Assembly (NCBI RefSeq): GCF_001921845.1
Contig: NZ_MSJM01000003.1
Coordinates: 124,001-188,000, forward strand
Length of the DNA stretch: 64,000 nucleotides
Source of the DNA: Streptococcus cuniculi
GTDB lineage: Bacteria; Bacillota; Bacilli; Lactobacillales; Streptococcaceae
Reading direction: 5' to 3'
Under the pieces are notes generated by a model. The model was not told the origin of the DNA and made no database searches. It saw only the letters and a program-made list of their open reading frames with translations. Both the position numbers and the translations under genes were made by a program. The stretch's first letter is position 1; every line of letters starts with the position of its first letter. Of the stretch, positions 55,341 through 63,978 are shown piece by piece.

Positions 55341-56007
55341 AGAGGAAAATCGTCACAAAACTTAACAGATTGTTGGCAGCATGCAGACCAACTGAATACC
55401 GCAGGTCACGTTTTGCCAGATAGAGCCAGCACAAACTCGCTCCCATGGTAAAGTAAATCAGAAAATGCGGTACAGTCCGTGGTCCATGTGCGAGGGAAAA
55501 GAGGGTACTGGTCAATAGGAAATAGAGGATAAGACTGGGTTTTTTGGTCAGATTTGGGAAGAAATAACCTGCAAACAAGCCTCTAAAGAGCAATTCTTCC
55601 ATGATTGGGGCAAAAATCACTACTGCACAGAAGGAAAAGAAAGGCTGCGCCAAAACATTTTGAACCACTATTTCTTGATTATTGCTTGGAGGGATTGGCA
55701 GAAGCATTTGAACAACAATCAGTAGAGCAAACAAACCTAGTGGAAATAGGATATTGGTCATCCAAGGCTTAGGCAACTCGATTTGTATTTTTGTCTTGTC
55801 ATAGACCCGATTCCAATGAAGATAGGAAAGTGCCGTCAGATAGAGGAGACCAAAGATTCCAAAAACAGTTATCATGGTCGGAAGAATTTCCGCAGGAATA
55901 TCTGGTCTCGCAGATAATTGACTGCCCGCGGCTAAAAAACCACCTCCAAGCAAGTAGCCCAGCATTCCAGCTAGCCACAAGCCAATATTCGCGACTAATT
56001 TTTTCAT
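55339..56007 (-). CDS. CPBP family intramembrane metalloprotease
   Basis: A 222-residue membrane protein with about six segments and the CPBP (Abi/CAAX) motifs EELLFRGLFAGYF (EExxxR), SLAHGPRTVPHF (FxxxH type) and a third region HAANNLLSF. Such proteins process prenylated or signal-like peptides or give bacteriocin immunity. It is the last gene of an XRE-controlled cassette of small membrane proteins. Confidence 0.9.
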   Translation of the reverse strand: MKKLVANIGLWLAGMLGYLLGGGFLAAGSQLSARPDIPAEILPTMITVFGIFGLLYLTALSYLHWNRVYDKTKIQIELPKPWMTNILFPLGLFALLIVVQMLLPIPPSNNQEIVVQNVLAQPFFSFCAVVIFAPIMEELLFRGLFAGYFFPNLTKKPSLILYFLLTSTLFSLAHGPRTVPHFLIYFTMGASLCWLYLAKRDLRYSVGLHAANNLLSFVTIFL

Positions 56008-56019
56008 TGATTTTCTCCT

Positions 56020-56375
56020 TTACTGTTTATAAATCGCCTGCCTTAACCTTTCAGCAAACATCGTACATAGTCCAATCATGAGTATCCAAGGTGGAATACT
56101 GACCAGATTAACAACAAGAGCTATCTGTTTATGCGTTCATACATCAACTTTTTCCAATACGTTTCTGCCAAACATCCTATTTTAAACCGATGACTACCCC
56201 AATAAACAAGCCAATCCAAGCCCTCATCGCAATCATTATAGTGAATTGAATAAAGGTTAGGACATCGTTAAGTCGCTTTGATGAACGCCAGTTCTATCTG
56301 CAGCTCCTTGCCTTGTCCTATTCCTTTCTCAATCCACTATATAACGGCAATATCATCTGAACATTTCTTCTTCAT
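56020..56375 (-). pseudogene. Small two-segment membrane protein gene split by a MITE
   Basis: An ATG at 56375 after AAAGGAG opens MKKKCSDDIAVI and then hits a stop inside MITE copy C. If the MITE with one TA copy (103 bases) is removed and two one-base losses in A runs (GGTTTAAAA near 56182 and ACAGA near 56125) are restored, one frame of 84 residues results, ending FAERLRQAIYKQ. The lengths add up exactly (253 plus 2 bases equals 85 codons). It has two predicted transmembrane segments and ends 13 bases before the CPBP gene. Confidence 0.7.
56237..56341. repeat. MITE copy C
   Basis: A 105-base element starting TATAGTGAATTGAATAAAGG and ending CTCAATCCACTATA, nearly identical to copy B and inverted relative to copy A. 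TA lies at both borders, as expected for TA target duplication. It interrupts the small membrane-protein ORF described at 56020-56375. Confidence 0.88.
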
Positions 56376-56410
56376 ATCAAACTCCTTTATTCTTTGTCTG
56401 ACAATACAAG

Positions 56411-56552
56411 TTATAAAATCGCTAAACCAGTTAGAAAAATAGGAGCATTAAACATTCTAAGATACATCCAATCTAGCAAGGTCAGCCCAAAACATGAAAG
56501 CACTCCTAGAGCTAGCTAAAATCAGTCCGCGAATGAATTTGTTCCTTTTCAT
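56411..56552 (-). pseudogene. 45-residue membrane protein gene with 4-base duplication
   Basis: The ATG at 56552 opens MKRNKFIRGLILA, then the frame is lost at a duplicated AGCT (TTAGCTAGCTC). Removing one AGCT restores LALGVLSCFGLTLLDWMYL and a stop at 56411 after 45 codons. The 142-base length is 46 codons plus four. It follows the DUF3169-like gene by 13 bases and precedes the MITE-split gene. Confidence 0.65.
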
Positions 56553-56565
56553 TTCTCTCGCCTTT

Positions 56566-57309
56566 TTACTTGAAATATTTTTTAACTATCGAAATTGATC
56601 GAATGTTGATGTAACCATGGATAAAGACAACAATTAGGAAAGCTGTCAACTGAAACTCTTGGAGGGCGAAGGAAATCACATCCAAGATAATATAGAGAGC
56701 AGGTAATATAATCTGATTCAGATGAAATAGGGTCATAAAACTATTTTCATAATTCGCTTCTCGCTCTCCCTCATCGTAACTCCGCACAAAAGCCAAAGCA
56801 TCTTCGGGCATAGCAAATTTTGGAAAATCATAATGACGAACCATCTTCAATGTTTTACGATAATAGCCTGTCAAGAAAAATACTGGAATATAGAACATGG
56901 AAGCTAACAGTAAAAACTTGATTTGTGCAGCATTTACCGCAACCATATAGAAAGCACCAAGGAGTGAGAAAAGTATGCTGACAAAACAAATATTATAAGC
57001 AATTGTTCCATATTCTAAGTTTCTATGAGCTTTTTTATAAAACTTCTCCATACCTTCTTCGTCATCACTATCTTCCGCTTTTTGATAGGCAAGCGTATCT
57101 TTGCGACTATGATGTAATAAATAAAAAGTCATACCTGCCAGCAAAAGACTAGCTCCTTGAGCCAGATATACATACACATCTAAGGTCAATAATTGCTGGA
57201 TTAAGTCCTTCGGCATGGTTCCTGCCGCAGCTGCTGATCCGACAAAGTAACTAGCGAAACCACACATGAATAAAAATAGAAATCCTTTCAATCCTCTTCT
57301 TTTTTTCAT
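56566..57309 (-). CDS. DUF3169-like multi-pass membrane protein
   Basis: A 247-residue protein with about six transmembrane segments, starting MKKRRGLKGFLFLFMCG. The loop KDTLAYQKAEDSDDEEGMEKFYKKAHRN is typical of DUF3169 proteins found next to XRE regulators in Gram-positive bacteria. Function unknown. It overlaps the 68-residue gene by four bases. Confidence 0.8.
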   Translation of the reverse strand: MKKRRGLKGFLFLFMCGFASYFVGSAAAAGTMPKDLIQQLLTLDVYVYLAQGASLLLAGMTFYLLHHSRKDTLAYQKAEDSDDEEGMEKFYKKAHRNLEYGTIAYNICFVSILFSLLGAFYMVAVNAAQIKFLLLASMFYIPVFFLTGYYRKTLKMVRHYDFPKFAMPEDALAFVRSYDEGEREANYENSFMTLFHLNQIILPALYIILDVISFALQEFQLTAFLIVVFIHGYINIRSISIVKKYFK

Positions 57310-57512
57310 CTTTTTCTTCCTCCCATTCGAATAGCGAACATCACACTTGCAAGACCAATACTAATCCATAAGTTTACCCAGGATAGCTCTAGAACACTTA
57401 CACCTGCTAAAGATTCTCCAAACAAGTATCCTAGATAATACAAGACTGATAATCCTGTGATTACTTGAGCCATGAGAATCATTGTGTTTAATAATCGTCT
57501 TTCCTTTTTCAT
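57306..57512 (-). CDS. Small two-segment membrane protein, 68 residues
   Basis: Two hydrophobic segments (about 10-30 and 42-60) between basic ends, MKKERRLLN and RMGGRKR. AGGAGG lies eight bases before the ATG. No family recognised; position and size suggest a partner of the neighbouring small proteins. Confidence 0.75.
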   Translation of the reverse strand: MKKERRLLNTMILMAQVITGLSVLYYLGYLFGESLAGVSVLELSWVNLWISIGLASVMFAIRMGGRKR

Positions 57513-57525
57513 ACTCTTTTACCTC

Positions 57526-57702
57526 CTATTTCTTTGTAGTAAAACTTAAACTCACACTAGATACAAGCAGGGCAATGATGATCTCATCTTCCGTCTCCAA
57601 GGTTTGTTTTAGCAACAATCTTACCATCATAGCAATGATAGCAAGTGCAAAAACGAACCTTAGAACCATTCTCCCTGTAATGACGATTTCATTTTTCTTC
57701 AT
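57526..57702 (-). CDS. Small membrane protein, 58 residues
   Basis: A 58-codon ORF starting MKKNEIVITGRMVLRFVFAL with two hydrophobic stretches and ending SFTTKK. Its ATG overlaps the stop of the 66-residue gene (ATGA), and GGAG lies upstream. Its stop is 13 bases before the next gene. Coupling and spacing make it a real gene despite its size. Confidence 0.75.
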   Translation of the reverse strand: MKKNEIVITGRMVLRFVFALAIIAMMVRLLLKQTLETEDEIIIALLVSSVSLSFTTKK

Positions 57703-57899
57703 TTTCTATCTCCTTTACTTTCTTCTTCCATCATCAAACACCAAAATGCAGGTAATAGGAGAAACAATTCTACTGTCACATCTTGATTTCCTGCAAGAAG
57801 TTTTCCAACAACATATCCAATTTCAAAAAACATGAAAAGGATAACTAGCACTTTAAATGACACTTCTTTTCCTACTAGATTCGTCTGTTGCTTTTTCAT
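57699..57899 (-). CDS. Small membrane protein, 66 residues
   Basis: Two hydrophobic segments (about 16-34 and 43-57), acidic-basic tail EEESKGDRK. AGGAG precedes the ATG (agaaagATG context). It is the first structural gene after the XRE regulator. Not assigned to a known family. Confidence 0.75.
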   Translation of the reverse strand: MKKQQTNLVGKEVSFKVLVILFMFFEIGYVVGKLLAGNQDVTVELFLLLPAFWCLMMEEESKGDRK

Positions 57900-57937
57900 C
57901 TTTCTGCTCCTTTATCTCTCTTATCCCTATGCCTTTG

Positions 57938-58141
57938 TCACTCTTCCTCTAAGCGAAAGACTTGCTCCAAGGGTTCGTTGAAAATCTGTGCGATTTTTAA
58001 GGCAATAATGACAGAGGGGGTATATTCTCCCCGCTCAATCAGACTGATGGTCTGGCGCGAAACTTGCGCTAGTTTTGCCAGTTCCGTCTGGTTGTAGCCG
58101 TCTCTAGCCCGCAATTCCTTGAGCCTATTTTTTAATATCAT
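57938..58141 (-). CDS. XRE family transcriptional regulator, 67 residues
   Basis: A compact helix-turn-helix protein: NRLKELRARDGYNQTELAKLA followed in part by VSRQTISLIERGEYTPSVI and LAxKIAQIFNEPLEQVF-like end. This YozG/Cro-like size class commonly precedes small membrane-protein operons and represses them. AAGGAG lies before the ATG. Confidence 0.92.
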   Translation of the reverse strand: MILKNRLKELRARDGYNQTELAKLAQVSRQTISLIERGEYTPSVIIALKIAQIFNEPLEQVFRLEEE

Positions 58142-58263
58142 AAAGAACTCCTTTCTAAATCATCTTGCTTAACTTGTTTTCATTGTAACACATCTTTTTC
58201 TTTTTGACAACCATATTTGTCAAATTTTTTATGATATTTTTCATTTTGAACAGGATAAGATAC

Positions 58264-58289
58264 AAAAAGAACCGAGGCTAACTCGATTC
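58264..58289 (-). terminator. Terminator of alaS
   Basis: On the minus strand GAATCGAG pairs with CTCGGTTC around TTAGC and is followed by TTTTTG. Confidence 0.85.
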
Positions 58290-58299
58290 TTTCACTCTC

Positions 58300-60918
58300 T
58301 TATAACTGATTGCCGACTTCTGCCAGAAGTTTATTGATGGCAGCTGCATCGCTTCCTCCTGCCATGGCCATGTCTGGCTTACCACCACCACGACCAGCAA
58401 CGATTGGTGCGAGTTCCTTAATCAGATTTCCAGCATGGACATCCTTGGTCTTGCTTGCGACAAGGACATTGACTTTTTCACCAATAGCAGCAACTAGGAC
58501 TAAGACATCTGAATAATCTTTTTGTTTCCAGTTGTCGGCAAAGGTGCGTAGTGCTCCTGCATCTGATACTTCTACCTGACTAGCAATGTAGCGCAGACCA
58601 TTTGCTTCTTTGACATCTTTGAAAATATCACCAGCTGCTGCAGCTGCTGCTTTTTCTTTCAAGGCAGCATTTTCTCTTTGCAATTCACGCAATTGTTCTT
58701 GCAGGCTTGCGACCTTGTTTGGTACTTCTTTGATTTGAGGTGCTTTAATGGTTGCAGCGACAGCTTTGAGCAATTCTTCTTCTTCACGATAAGCGAGGAA
58801 GGCTTCACGGCTGGTTACCGCTACGATACGACGTGTGCCCGAACCAATTCCCTCTTCTTTCAAAATCTTGAAGAGTCCAATTTCAGCGGTATTTGCCACA
58901 TGCGTACCACCACACAATTCGATAGAGTAATCTCCAATCGTTACAACGCGGACTTCTTTGCCATATTTTTCACCAAAGAGAGCCATAGCCCCCATTTCTT
59001 TTGCAGTCTCAATATCAGTCTCTACCGTTACGACTGGAAGAGCTGCCCAGATTTGAGCATTGACTTCTTCTTCGATGCGACGAAGCTCTTCAGCTGTTAC
59101 CGCTTCAAAATGAGTAAAGTCAAAACGTAAGAATTCTTGCTCGTTGAGCGAACCTGCCTGCGTCGCATGCTCACCGATGACCTGGTGAAGAGCTGCATGT
59201 AACAAGTGAGTTGCTGTATGGTTTTTCATGACGCGGTGGCGACGAAGGGTGTCAATGGCAAGTGTATACGTTGTACCTGTGCGCAATTCTCCAAGCACTT
59301 CAACAGTATGAAGCGGCTGACCATTTGGTGCTTTTTGAACATCTTTGACACGGGCTACCAACTGACCAGCTTCATCGAGAATAGCTCCGTGGTCAGCAAC
59401 CTGTCCACCCATTTCTGCATAGAAAGGCGTTTGATCAAAGACAAGCAAGGCCTCATCACTTGATAGGCTATCGACACGCTCATTCTCTGCAATCATCACC
59501 GCCAAGGTTGCGGTCAATTCATCTGCACCATAGATGAAGGTTGATGCTTCGGTAATCCCTGCAAGGGTTTCATTTTGCATACCCATTGAACCACCTTTGA
59601 CAACAGAAGCACGCGCCCGCTCTTGCTGCTCTTTCATGGCTGCTTTAAAGCCTTCGTGGTCAATGGCAAAGCCTTGGTCTTCTGCCAATTCCTCGGTCAA
59701 TTCAACCGGGAATCCGTAGGTGTCATAGAGTTTGAAAATATCTTTTCCTTCAAGGGTTGATTTTCCAGCTTCTTTCAGTTCAGCTAGCAATTCATCTAGG
59801 TGGATAGAACCTGCATCAATGGTACGGGCAAAGGTTTCTTCCTCACGCTTAACAATCTTTTCGATAAATTCATGCTTTTCAAGCACTTCTGGATAGTAGC
59901 TTTCCATAATGTGACCGACTGGCACGACCAATTTATACAAGAATGACTCATTGATACCCAAACGGCGACCATGCATGACCGCACGGCGCAGCAAGCGACG
60001 AAGGACATAGCCACGCCCCTCATTTCCAGGAAGAGCCCCATCACCAATCGCAAAGGAAAGGGCACGAATATGGTCCGCAATGACCTTGAAGCTCATGTTG
60101 TCCCCATCTGGATCATAGGTTTTTCCAGAAAGTTTTTCCACTTCACGGATAATCGGCATGAATAGGTCTGTTTCAAAGTTGGTCTTAGCCCCTTGGAAAA
60201 TCGCTGCCAAGCGCTCCAAACCTGCGCCCGTATCAATGTTTTTATTTGGCAATTCCTTGTACTCCGAACGCGGTACTTCTGGGTCGGCATTGAATTGAGA
60301 CAAGACGATATTCCAAATCTCGATGTAGCGGTCATTTTCAATATCTTCTTCCAAGAGACGGATTCCGATATTTTCTGGGTCAAAGGCTTCTCCACGGTCA
60401 AAGAAGATTTCCGTATCTGGTCCAGAAGGTCCTGCACCAATTTCCCAGAAGTTGTCCTCCAGCGGAATCAAGTGACTTGGGTCCACACCAAGAGCCAGCC
60501 AGCGGTTGTAAGAATCGGTATCGTCCGGATAGTAGGTCATGTAGAGCTTTTCTTTTGGAAAACCAAACCACTCTGGGCTGGTCAATAGTTCAAAGCCCCA
60601 CTCAATTGCTTCATCGCGGAAATAATCTCCGATTGAAAAGTTTCCGAGCATTTCAAACATGGTATGGTGACGGGCTGTTTTTCCGACATTTTCAATATCG
60701 TTGGTCCGAATAGACTTTTGAGCATTGGTAATCCGTGGATTTTCAGGAATCACGGAGCCGTCGAAATATTTTTTCAAGGTTGCCACCCCAGAGTTGATCC
60801 ACAAGAGGGTTGGGTCGTTGACTGGGACAAGATTGGCAGACGGCTCTACAGCATGTCCTTTAGACTTCCAGAAGTCCAACCACATTTGACGAATTTGTGC
60901 ACTAGATAATTGTTTCAT
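58300..60918 (-). CDS. alaS: Alanyl-tRNA synthetase
   Basis: An 872-residue class II synthetase with aminoacylation domain (motif 2 region [18 protein letters not shown]), an editing domain with [12 protein letters not shown] and CGGTHV metal sites, and a C-terminal coiled coil and DHHA1 domain ([16 protein letters not shown]). The size is normal. It is the second gene after the T-box, behind the LURP-one-like gene by 21 bases. Confidence 0.98.
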   Translation of the reverse strand: MKQLSSAQIRQMWLDFWKSKGHAVEPSANLVPVNDPTLLWINSGVATLKKYFDGSVIPENPRITNAQKSIRTNDIENVGKTARHHTMFEMLGNFSIGDYFRDEAIEWGFELLTSPEWFGFPKEKLYMTYYPDDTDSYNRWLALGVDPSHLIPLEDNFWEIGAGPSGPDTEIFFDRGEAFDPENIGIRLLEEDIENDRYIEIWNIVLSQFNADPEVPRSEYKELPNKNIDTGAGLERLAAIFQGAKTNFETDLFMPIIREVEKLSGKTYDPDGDNMSFKVIADHIRALSFAIGDGALPGNEGRGYVLRRLLRRAVMHGRRLGINESFLYKLVVPVGHIMESYYPEVLEKHEFIEKIVKREEETFARTIDAGSIHLDELLAELKEAGKSTLEGKDIFKLYDTYGFPVELTEELAEDQGFAIDHEGFKAAMKEQQERARASVVKGGSMGMQNETLAGITEASTFIYGADELTATLAVMIAENERVDSLSSDEALLVFDQTPFYAEMGGQVADHGAILDEAGQLVARVKDVQKAPNGQPLHTVEVLGELRTGTTYTLAIDTLRRHRVMKNHTATHLLHAALHQVIGEHATQAGSLNEQEFLRFDFTHFEAVTAEELRRIEEEVNAQIWAALPVVTVETDIETAKEMGAMALFGEKYGKEVRVVTIGDYSIELCGGTHVANTAEIGLFKILKEEGIGSGTRRIVAVTSREAFLAYREEEELLKAVAATIKAPQIKEVPNKVASLQEQLRELQRENAALKEKAAAAAAGDIFKDVKEANGLRYIASQVEVSDAGALRTFADNWKQKDYSDVLVLVAAIGEKVNVLVASKTKDVHAGNLIKELAPIVAGRGGGKPDMAMAGGSDAAAINKLLAEVGNQL

Positions 60919-60939
60919 TTTTTCCTATTTCCTTTCCAT

Positions 60940-61434
60940 TTACGTTGCGGTAGCTGCTGAAGCACTCCGCATCTCCTTCACATAATCAATGGCGATCACG
61001 AGAGCAATCGTGACATCTGCATAAGCCTCTTCATAAACTGTGACTTGATAGGTCGAGGTCATCCGAAACCATTCTTGGTCAATTCGGGCAACTACAAGAC
61101 CATTATGGAGCAAGTCAAACTTCATATCCCAGAAATCACCAATCACTTCAAGCCCTAAGTTCTCAATCTCATAACGAGGCTTGAACCAGGAAAATTTCTG
61201 TTGGATGATAAAAGGGACTTGTCCTAAGACATTTACCTCAAAGCGGGATAAAAACCAGGAGAATTTTTGCTGGATGGTACTGACGACCTGTCCAGTAGCA
61301 TCGTGAATCTCAAAGTTTTTAAACCATTTGAGCACACTACCTTCTACCTGATAGCAGAGTTGACCGCGATCATCTTTGATATCAAACTTGCCACCCCAAG
61401 ACCAAAACCGTTGTTTAATCTGAAATTGTTTCAT
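60940..61434 (-). CDS. LURP-one/tubby C-terminal-like domain protein
   Basis: A 164-residue protein made of repeated beta-hairpin units (KQFQIKQRFWSWGGKFDIKD, then KWFKNFEIHDATGQVV and RFEVNVLGQVPFIIQQKFSWF) with a final hydrophobic helix (VTIALVIAIDYVKEM). This is the LURP-one-related/YxjI fold, similar to tubby and scramblase domains; its role is unknown. It sits between the alanine T-box and alaS, so its expression should rise when tRNA-Ala is uncharged. AGGAGG precedes the ATG. Confidence 0.85.
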   Translation of the reverse strand: MKQFQIKQRFWSWGGKFDIKDDRGQLCYQVEGSVLKWFKNFEIHDATGQVVSTIQQKFSWFLSRFEVNVLGQVPFIIQQKFSWFKPRYEIENLGLEVIGDFWDMKFDLLHNGLVVARIDQEWFRMTSTYQVTVYEEAYADVTIALVIAIDYVKEMRSASAATAT

Positions 61435-61445
61435 CCTAGACCTCC

Positions 61446-61636
61446 TAAAAGAAAAAACAAGAACACTAACGAAGGGCGAAAAACCGCGGTACCACCTTCA
61501 TTCAATGAACTTGTCATTCTCATTTTTATGCAATTGTCTCCGATTAAGTAGCAAGATATTCGACCTTATATGGCTCGCACCGACCGCCATTTCTCTGTTA
61601 TAAGGGACTGAATATCCATTCCTAATCTTATACTCG
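61446..61636 (-). promoter_or_regulatory. T-box leader, alanine type
   Basis: On the minus strand the hallmark AAGGTGGTACCGCGG antiterminator sequence is followed by a terminator (TTTTTCGCCCTTCGTT then T-rich). Upstream is a stem I with GGTCGGTGCGAGCC in the distal part and TATCTTGCTACTT, where GCT (Ala) is the likely specifier. Uncharged tRNA-Ala would promote read-through into the LURP-one-like gene and alaS. Confidence 0.9.
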
Positions 61637-62117
61637 TCAAACATCAAACTCTAACCTTGTTCACTCACCTTGCTCCAACAATCCGGGAGACTGTTGGAGG
61701 TTGGAAATAGGGAGTGGGACAAAAGTCCCTTACCTCGTTACGTTTCATAGTTTTAACAGTTTGGCGCAGTAGTTGTCTGGTTTGTAAAACGTTGATAAAT
61801 CAACATTCTATTTAGAAGAGGCTAGCTAACAATTCTTCGCTAGCCTTATTTCCAACCTTCCACAATTCTCAATTGTGGAAGCTAGTCAACTTGCGGGGTA
61901 TCAACAGTCAGGGGAGTGACTGTTGATACCCGAGCTTAGAAACTAGAGAGCGAGGACTACAAAATCGATTTCTTCGAAATCACGATTTTTGTCCCACTCC
62001 CCAGCTAACCTAAGTTATGCCCGAGGTTTCGAGGAGGCTAGCAAGGCTAGCCTTATCTCCAAGCCTTTCACCATTCTCAATTGTGAAAGCTAGTTAGATT
62101 TTGATTTTTATAGAGCA
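61630..62117. repeat. Nested composite of dispersed repeats
   Basis: Outer ends ATACTCGTCAAACATCAAAC and GATTTTGATTTTTATAGAG match the terminal repeats of the 110-bp element at 36362-36471. Inside lie a palindrome plus GTTGGAAAT (61672-61708), a split copy of the 1163-1346 element (61709-62004) that is itself interrupted by a two-hairpin unit (about 61815-61882) and a GTATCAACAGTC/GACTGTTGATAC hairpin, and another two-hairpin unit (62034-62095). No gene is seen here. Confidence 0.75.
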
Positions 62118-63113
62118 CTATTTGTCTGAACTTGATTCTTGAGTTTCAGAACTGCTTGAAGTTTCTGAACTTGATGCTTCTGAACTTGAAGAACTTGATG
62201 CGTCTCCAGTTGTGATGTATTGTGACAAGATGCTCTGGAAGGCTTGGTCTTTCACTTTTACATTGGCCTTTTTGAAGGCTTCTGAAATCACATTTTTCAC
62301 ATAGGCTGCATCAGCTTGTTTTGATTTGATAAAGCTATCTTTCAAGATATCTTTGTACTCTTTCCAGTCAGCAGCTTTTTCTGATTTGGAATTCAATTTC
62401 ACGACATAGTAGCTAACTTGATAGTTTGAAAGGTTAACGCTCTTGACAACTGAAGCTCCTACCTGGCCATCGTTCAAGGCAAAGACAGCTGTTTTCACCT
62501 CATTTGGTACTGTTGTAGAAGTCGAGTCAAATTTAACTGTTCCACCATTTGCTTTGGTTTCAGCATCGGTTGAGTTATCCTTTGCCAATTGTGCAAAATC
62601 TGCACCTTCAGCCTGTGCTTGAGCCAAGACTTCATTTGCCTTTGCTTCATCTGCTAATTTAATGATTTGAGCAGTTACTTCTGGTGTATAAGCGTCATAG
62701 GCAGCTTTGTAGGCATCATCTGTTAATTCTTTTTCAGCTGCTTCTTTTACGGCGAATTCAACTAATTTGTTGGTACGAATTTGTTGTTTATAGGTTTCTT
62801 CTGTCAAACCTGCTGAAGATAGGGCCCCTGCAAAGGAGTCTCCCAATCTGTTCGCCATCTCATCATAGGCTTTGTCCACATCTTTTGAAGAAACTTCCTT
62901 GCCATATTGCTGTTCGAAAACATCACTGATGACCATTGATAATAGCACTTGTTGAGCTTGTTGGTTGGTTTTTACACGGTCGTAAAACTCTGATACGTTG
63001 ATGGTGTTACCTTTCATGGTCACGATATCTTTATTAGACCCGTTTGAACAAGCTGCAAGCGTTACTGCTGCAAACAAGGTTACAGCTCCTGCGAGAATTT
63101 TTTTAGTCTTCAT
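62118..63113 (-). CDS. prsA: PrsA-like foldase lipoprotein
   Basis: A 331-residue lipoprotein with lipobox LAAC (Cys22), an N-terminal chaperone region and a parvulin-like domain (about 145-240; TPEVTAQIIKLADEAKANEV and VPNEVKTAVFALNDGQVG). The parvulin part is degenerate, as in most streptococcal PrsA proteins. The last 35 residues are a Ser-rich, low-complexity tail. It helps fold exported proteins outside the membrane. It follows the O-methyltransferase gene. Confidence 0.93.
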   Translation of the reverse strand: MKTKKILAGAVTLFAAVTLAACSNGSNKDIVTMKGNTINVSEFYDRVKTNQQAQQVLLSMVISDVFEQQYGKEVSSKDVDKAYDEMANRLGDSFAGALSSAGLTEETYKQQIRTNKLVEFAVKEAAEKELTDDAYKAAYDAYTPEVTAQIIKLADEAKANEVLAQAQAEGADFAQLAKDNSTDAETKANGGTVKFDSTSTTVPNEVKTAVFALNDGQVGASVVKSVNLSNYQVSYYVVKLNSKSEKAADWKEYKDILKDSFIKSKQADAAYVKNVISEAFKKANVKVKDQAFQSILSQYITTGDASSSSSSEASSSETSSSSETQESSSDK

Positions 63114-63174
63114 TATGAATTATTTCTCCTTTTTTATTAACTGTACCATTATACCATAATTGCTTAAAAATTAC

Positions 63175-63894
63175 TTAAATTTCTTCTGTACTTAAGTGGA
63201 CAGTTTCTACATTTTTTCTAAGCATGAGTAAGCCGTCACTCATGGACACCAAACTAGCTGTCAAATCAGGATTATCCAAGGTCGCATCGAACAAACGTTG
63301 TAAGCCTCGGTAAATGGTTCGCTGCCCACGACGAACTTCCAGGATGTCTCGTGCAACATCTCCCCCTTGGAAAATATCATCCAGAATAATCAAGCCTCCG
63401 ACCTTCACCTTCTTTAAAACCTCTGGCAAAAAGACGATATACTTGGACTTGGCCGAATCCATAAAGACAAAATCATAACTGTCGTCTGGCAAGGTCGGCA
63501 ATATCTCCATGGCCTCGCCCTCAAGCAAGGTAATCTGGTGACGCGTATCATACTTGGTGAAATTGTCCTTGGCAAAACCGATCATCTCTTCGTTGCGATC
63601 AATGGTCGTAATCGTTGATGTTGGGCTATTTTCTGCCATTAAGAGAGCAGAGTAACCAATTGCAGTTCCGATTTCTAAGATAGATGCAGGTTGTAACATC
63701 TGCATCAAGAGGCGGAAATAAGCCGTTGTCTCATGAGGAATAATGGGAATATTTTCCTTGCGAGCAAATTCTTCTAACTCTTTTAAAAAGCCTGTGTTTT
63801 GCGCCTGACGTGTTCGCATCATCTCCACAATCTCTTCCTTGACAACCGGACGGCGCATATTGTGGTTTGCGTTTTTACTGTATGATTCTACCAT
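63175..63894 (-). CDS. Class I SAM O-methyltransferase (TrmR/YrrM-like)
   Basis: A 239-residue methyltransferase of the catechol-O-methyltransferase-like family. The SAM motif is ILEIGTAIGYSALLMA (near 76-91), with TTIDRNEEMIGFA, FVFMDSAKSKY and LILDDIFQGG for metal and substrate binding. Bacillus YrrM (TrmR) methylates 5-hydroxyuridine in tRNA, a likely role. The -10 element lies only six bases before the ATG and no Shine-Dalgarno is seen, so the mRNA may be leaderless. Confidence 0.9.
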   Translation of the reverse strand: MVESYSKNANHNMRRPVVKEEIVEMMRTRQAQNTGFLKELEEFARKENIPIIPHETTAYFRLLMQMLQPASILEIGTAIGYSALLMAENSPTSTITTIDRNEEMIGFAKDNFTKYDTRHQITLLEGEAMEILPTLPDDSYDFVFMDSAKSKYIVFLPEVLKKVKVGGLIILDDIFQGGDVARDILEVRRGQRTIYRGLQRLFDATLDNPDLTASLVSMSDGLLMLRKNVETVHLSTEEI

Positions 63895-63900
63895 TTTTTC

Positions 63901-63929
63901 AGTATATCATAAGGGATTTAGACGGTCAA
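63901..63929 (-). promoter_or_regulatory. Promoter of the O-methyltransferase gene
   Basis: On the minus strand TTGACC (63929-63924) and TATACT (63906-63901) are 17 bases apart, with TGA before the -10. The predicted start falls on the A of the ATG at 63894. Confidence 0.7.
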
Positions 63930-63950
63930 GAATCGGTTTCTGATACTCGT

Positions 63951-63978
63951 CAAAAAGAGCTAGCAAGCTGCTAGCTCT
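63951..63978 (-). terminator. Terminator of the gene upstream of the window edge
   Basis: On the minus strand GAGCTAGCA pairs with TGCTAGCTC around GCT and is followed by TTTTTG. In related genomes pepF lies upstream of this O-methyltransferase. Confidence 0.78.

Noticed and set aside
57482..57835. 117-codon plus-strand ORF across the small membrane-protein genes
   Set aside because: It is antisense to two tightly packed, ribosome-site-bearing genes and has no signal of its own.
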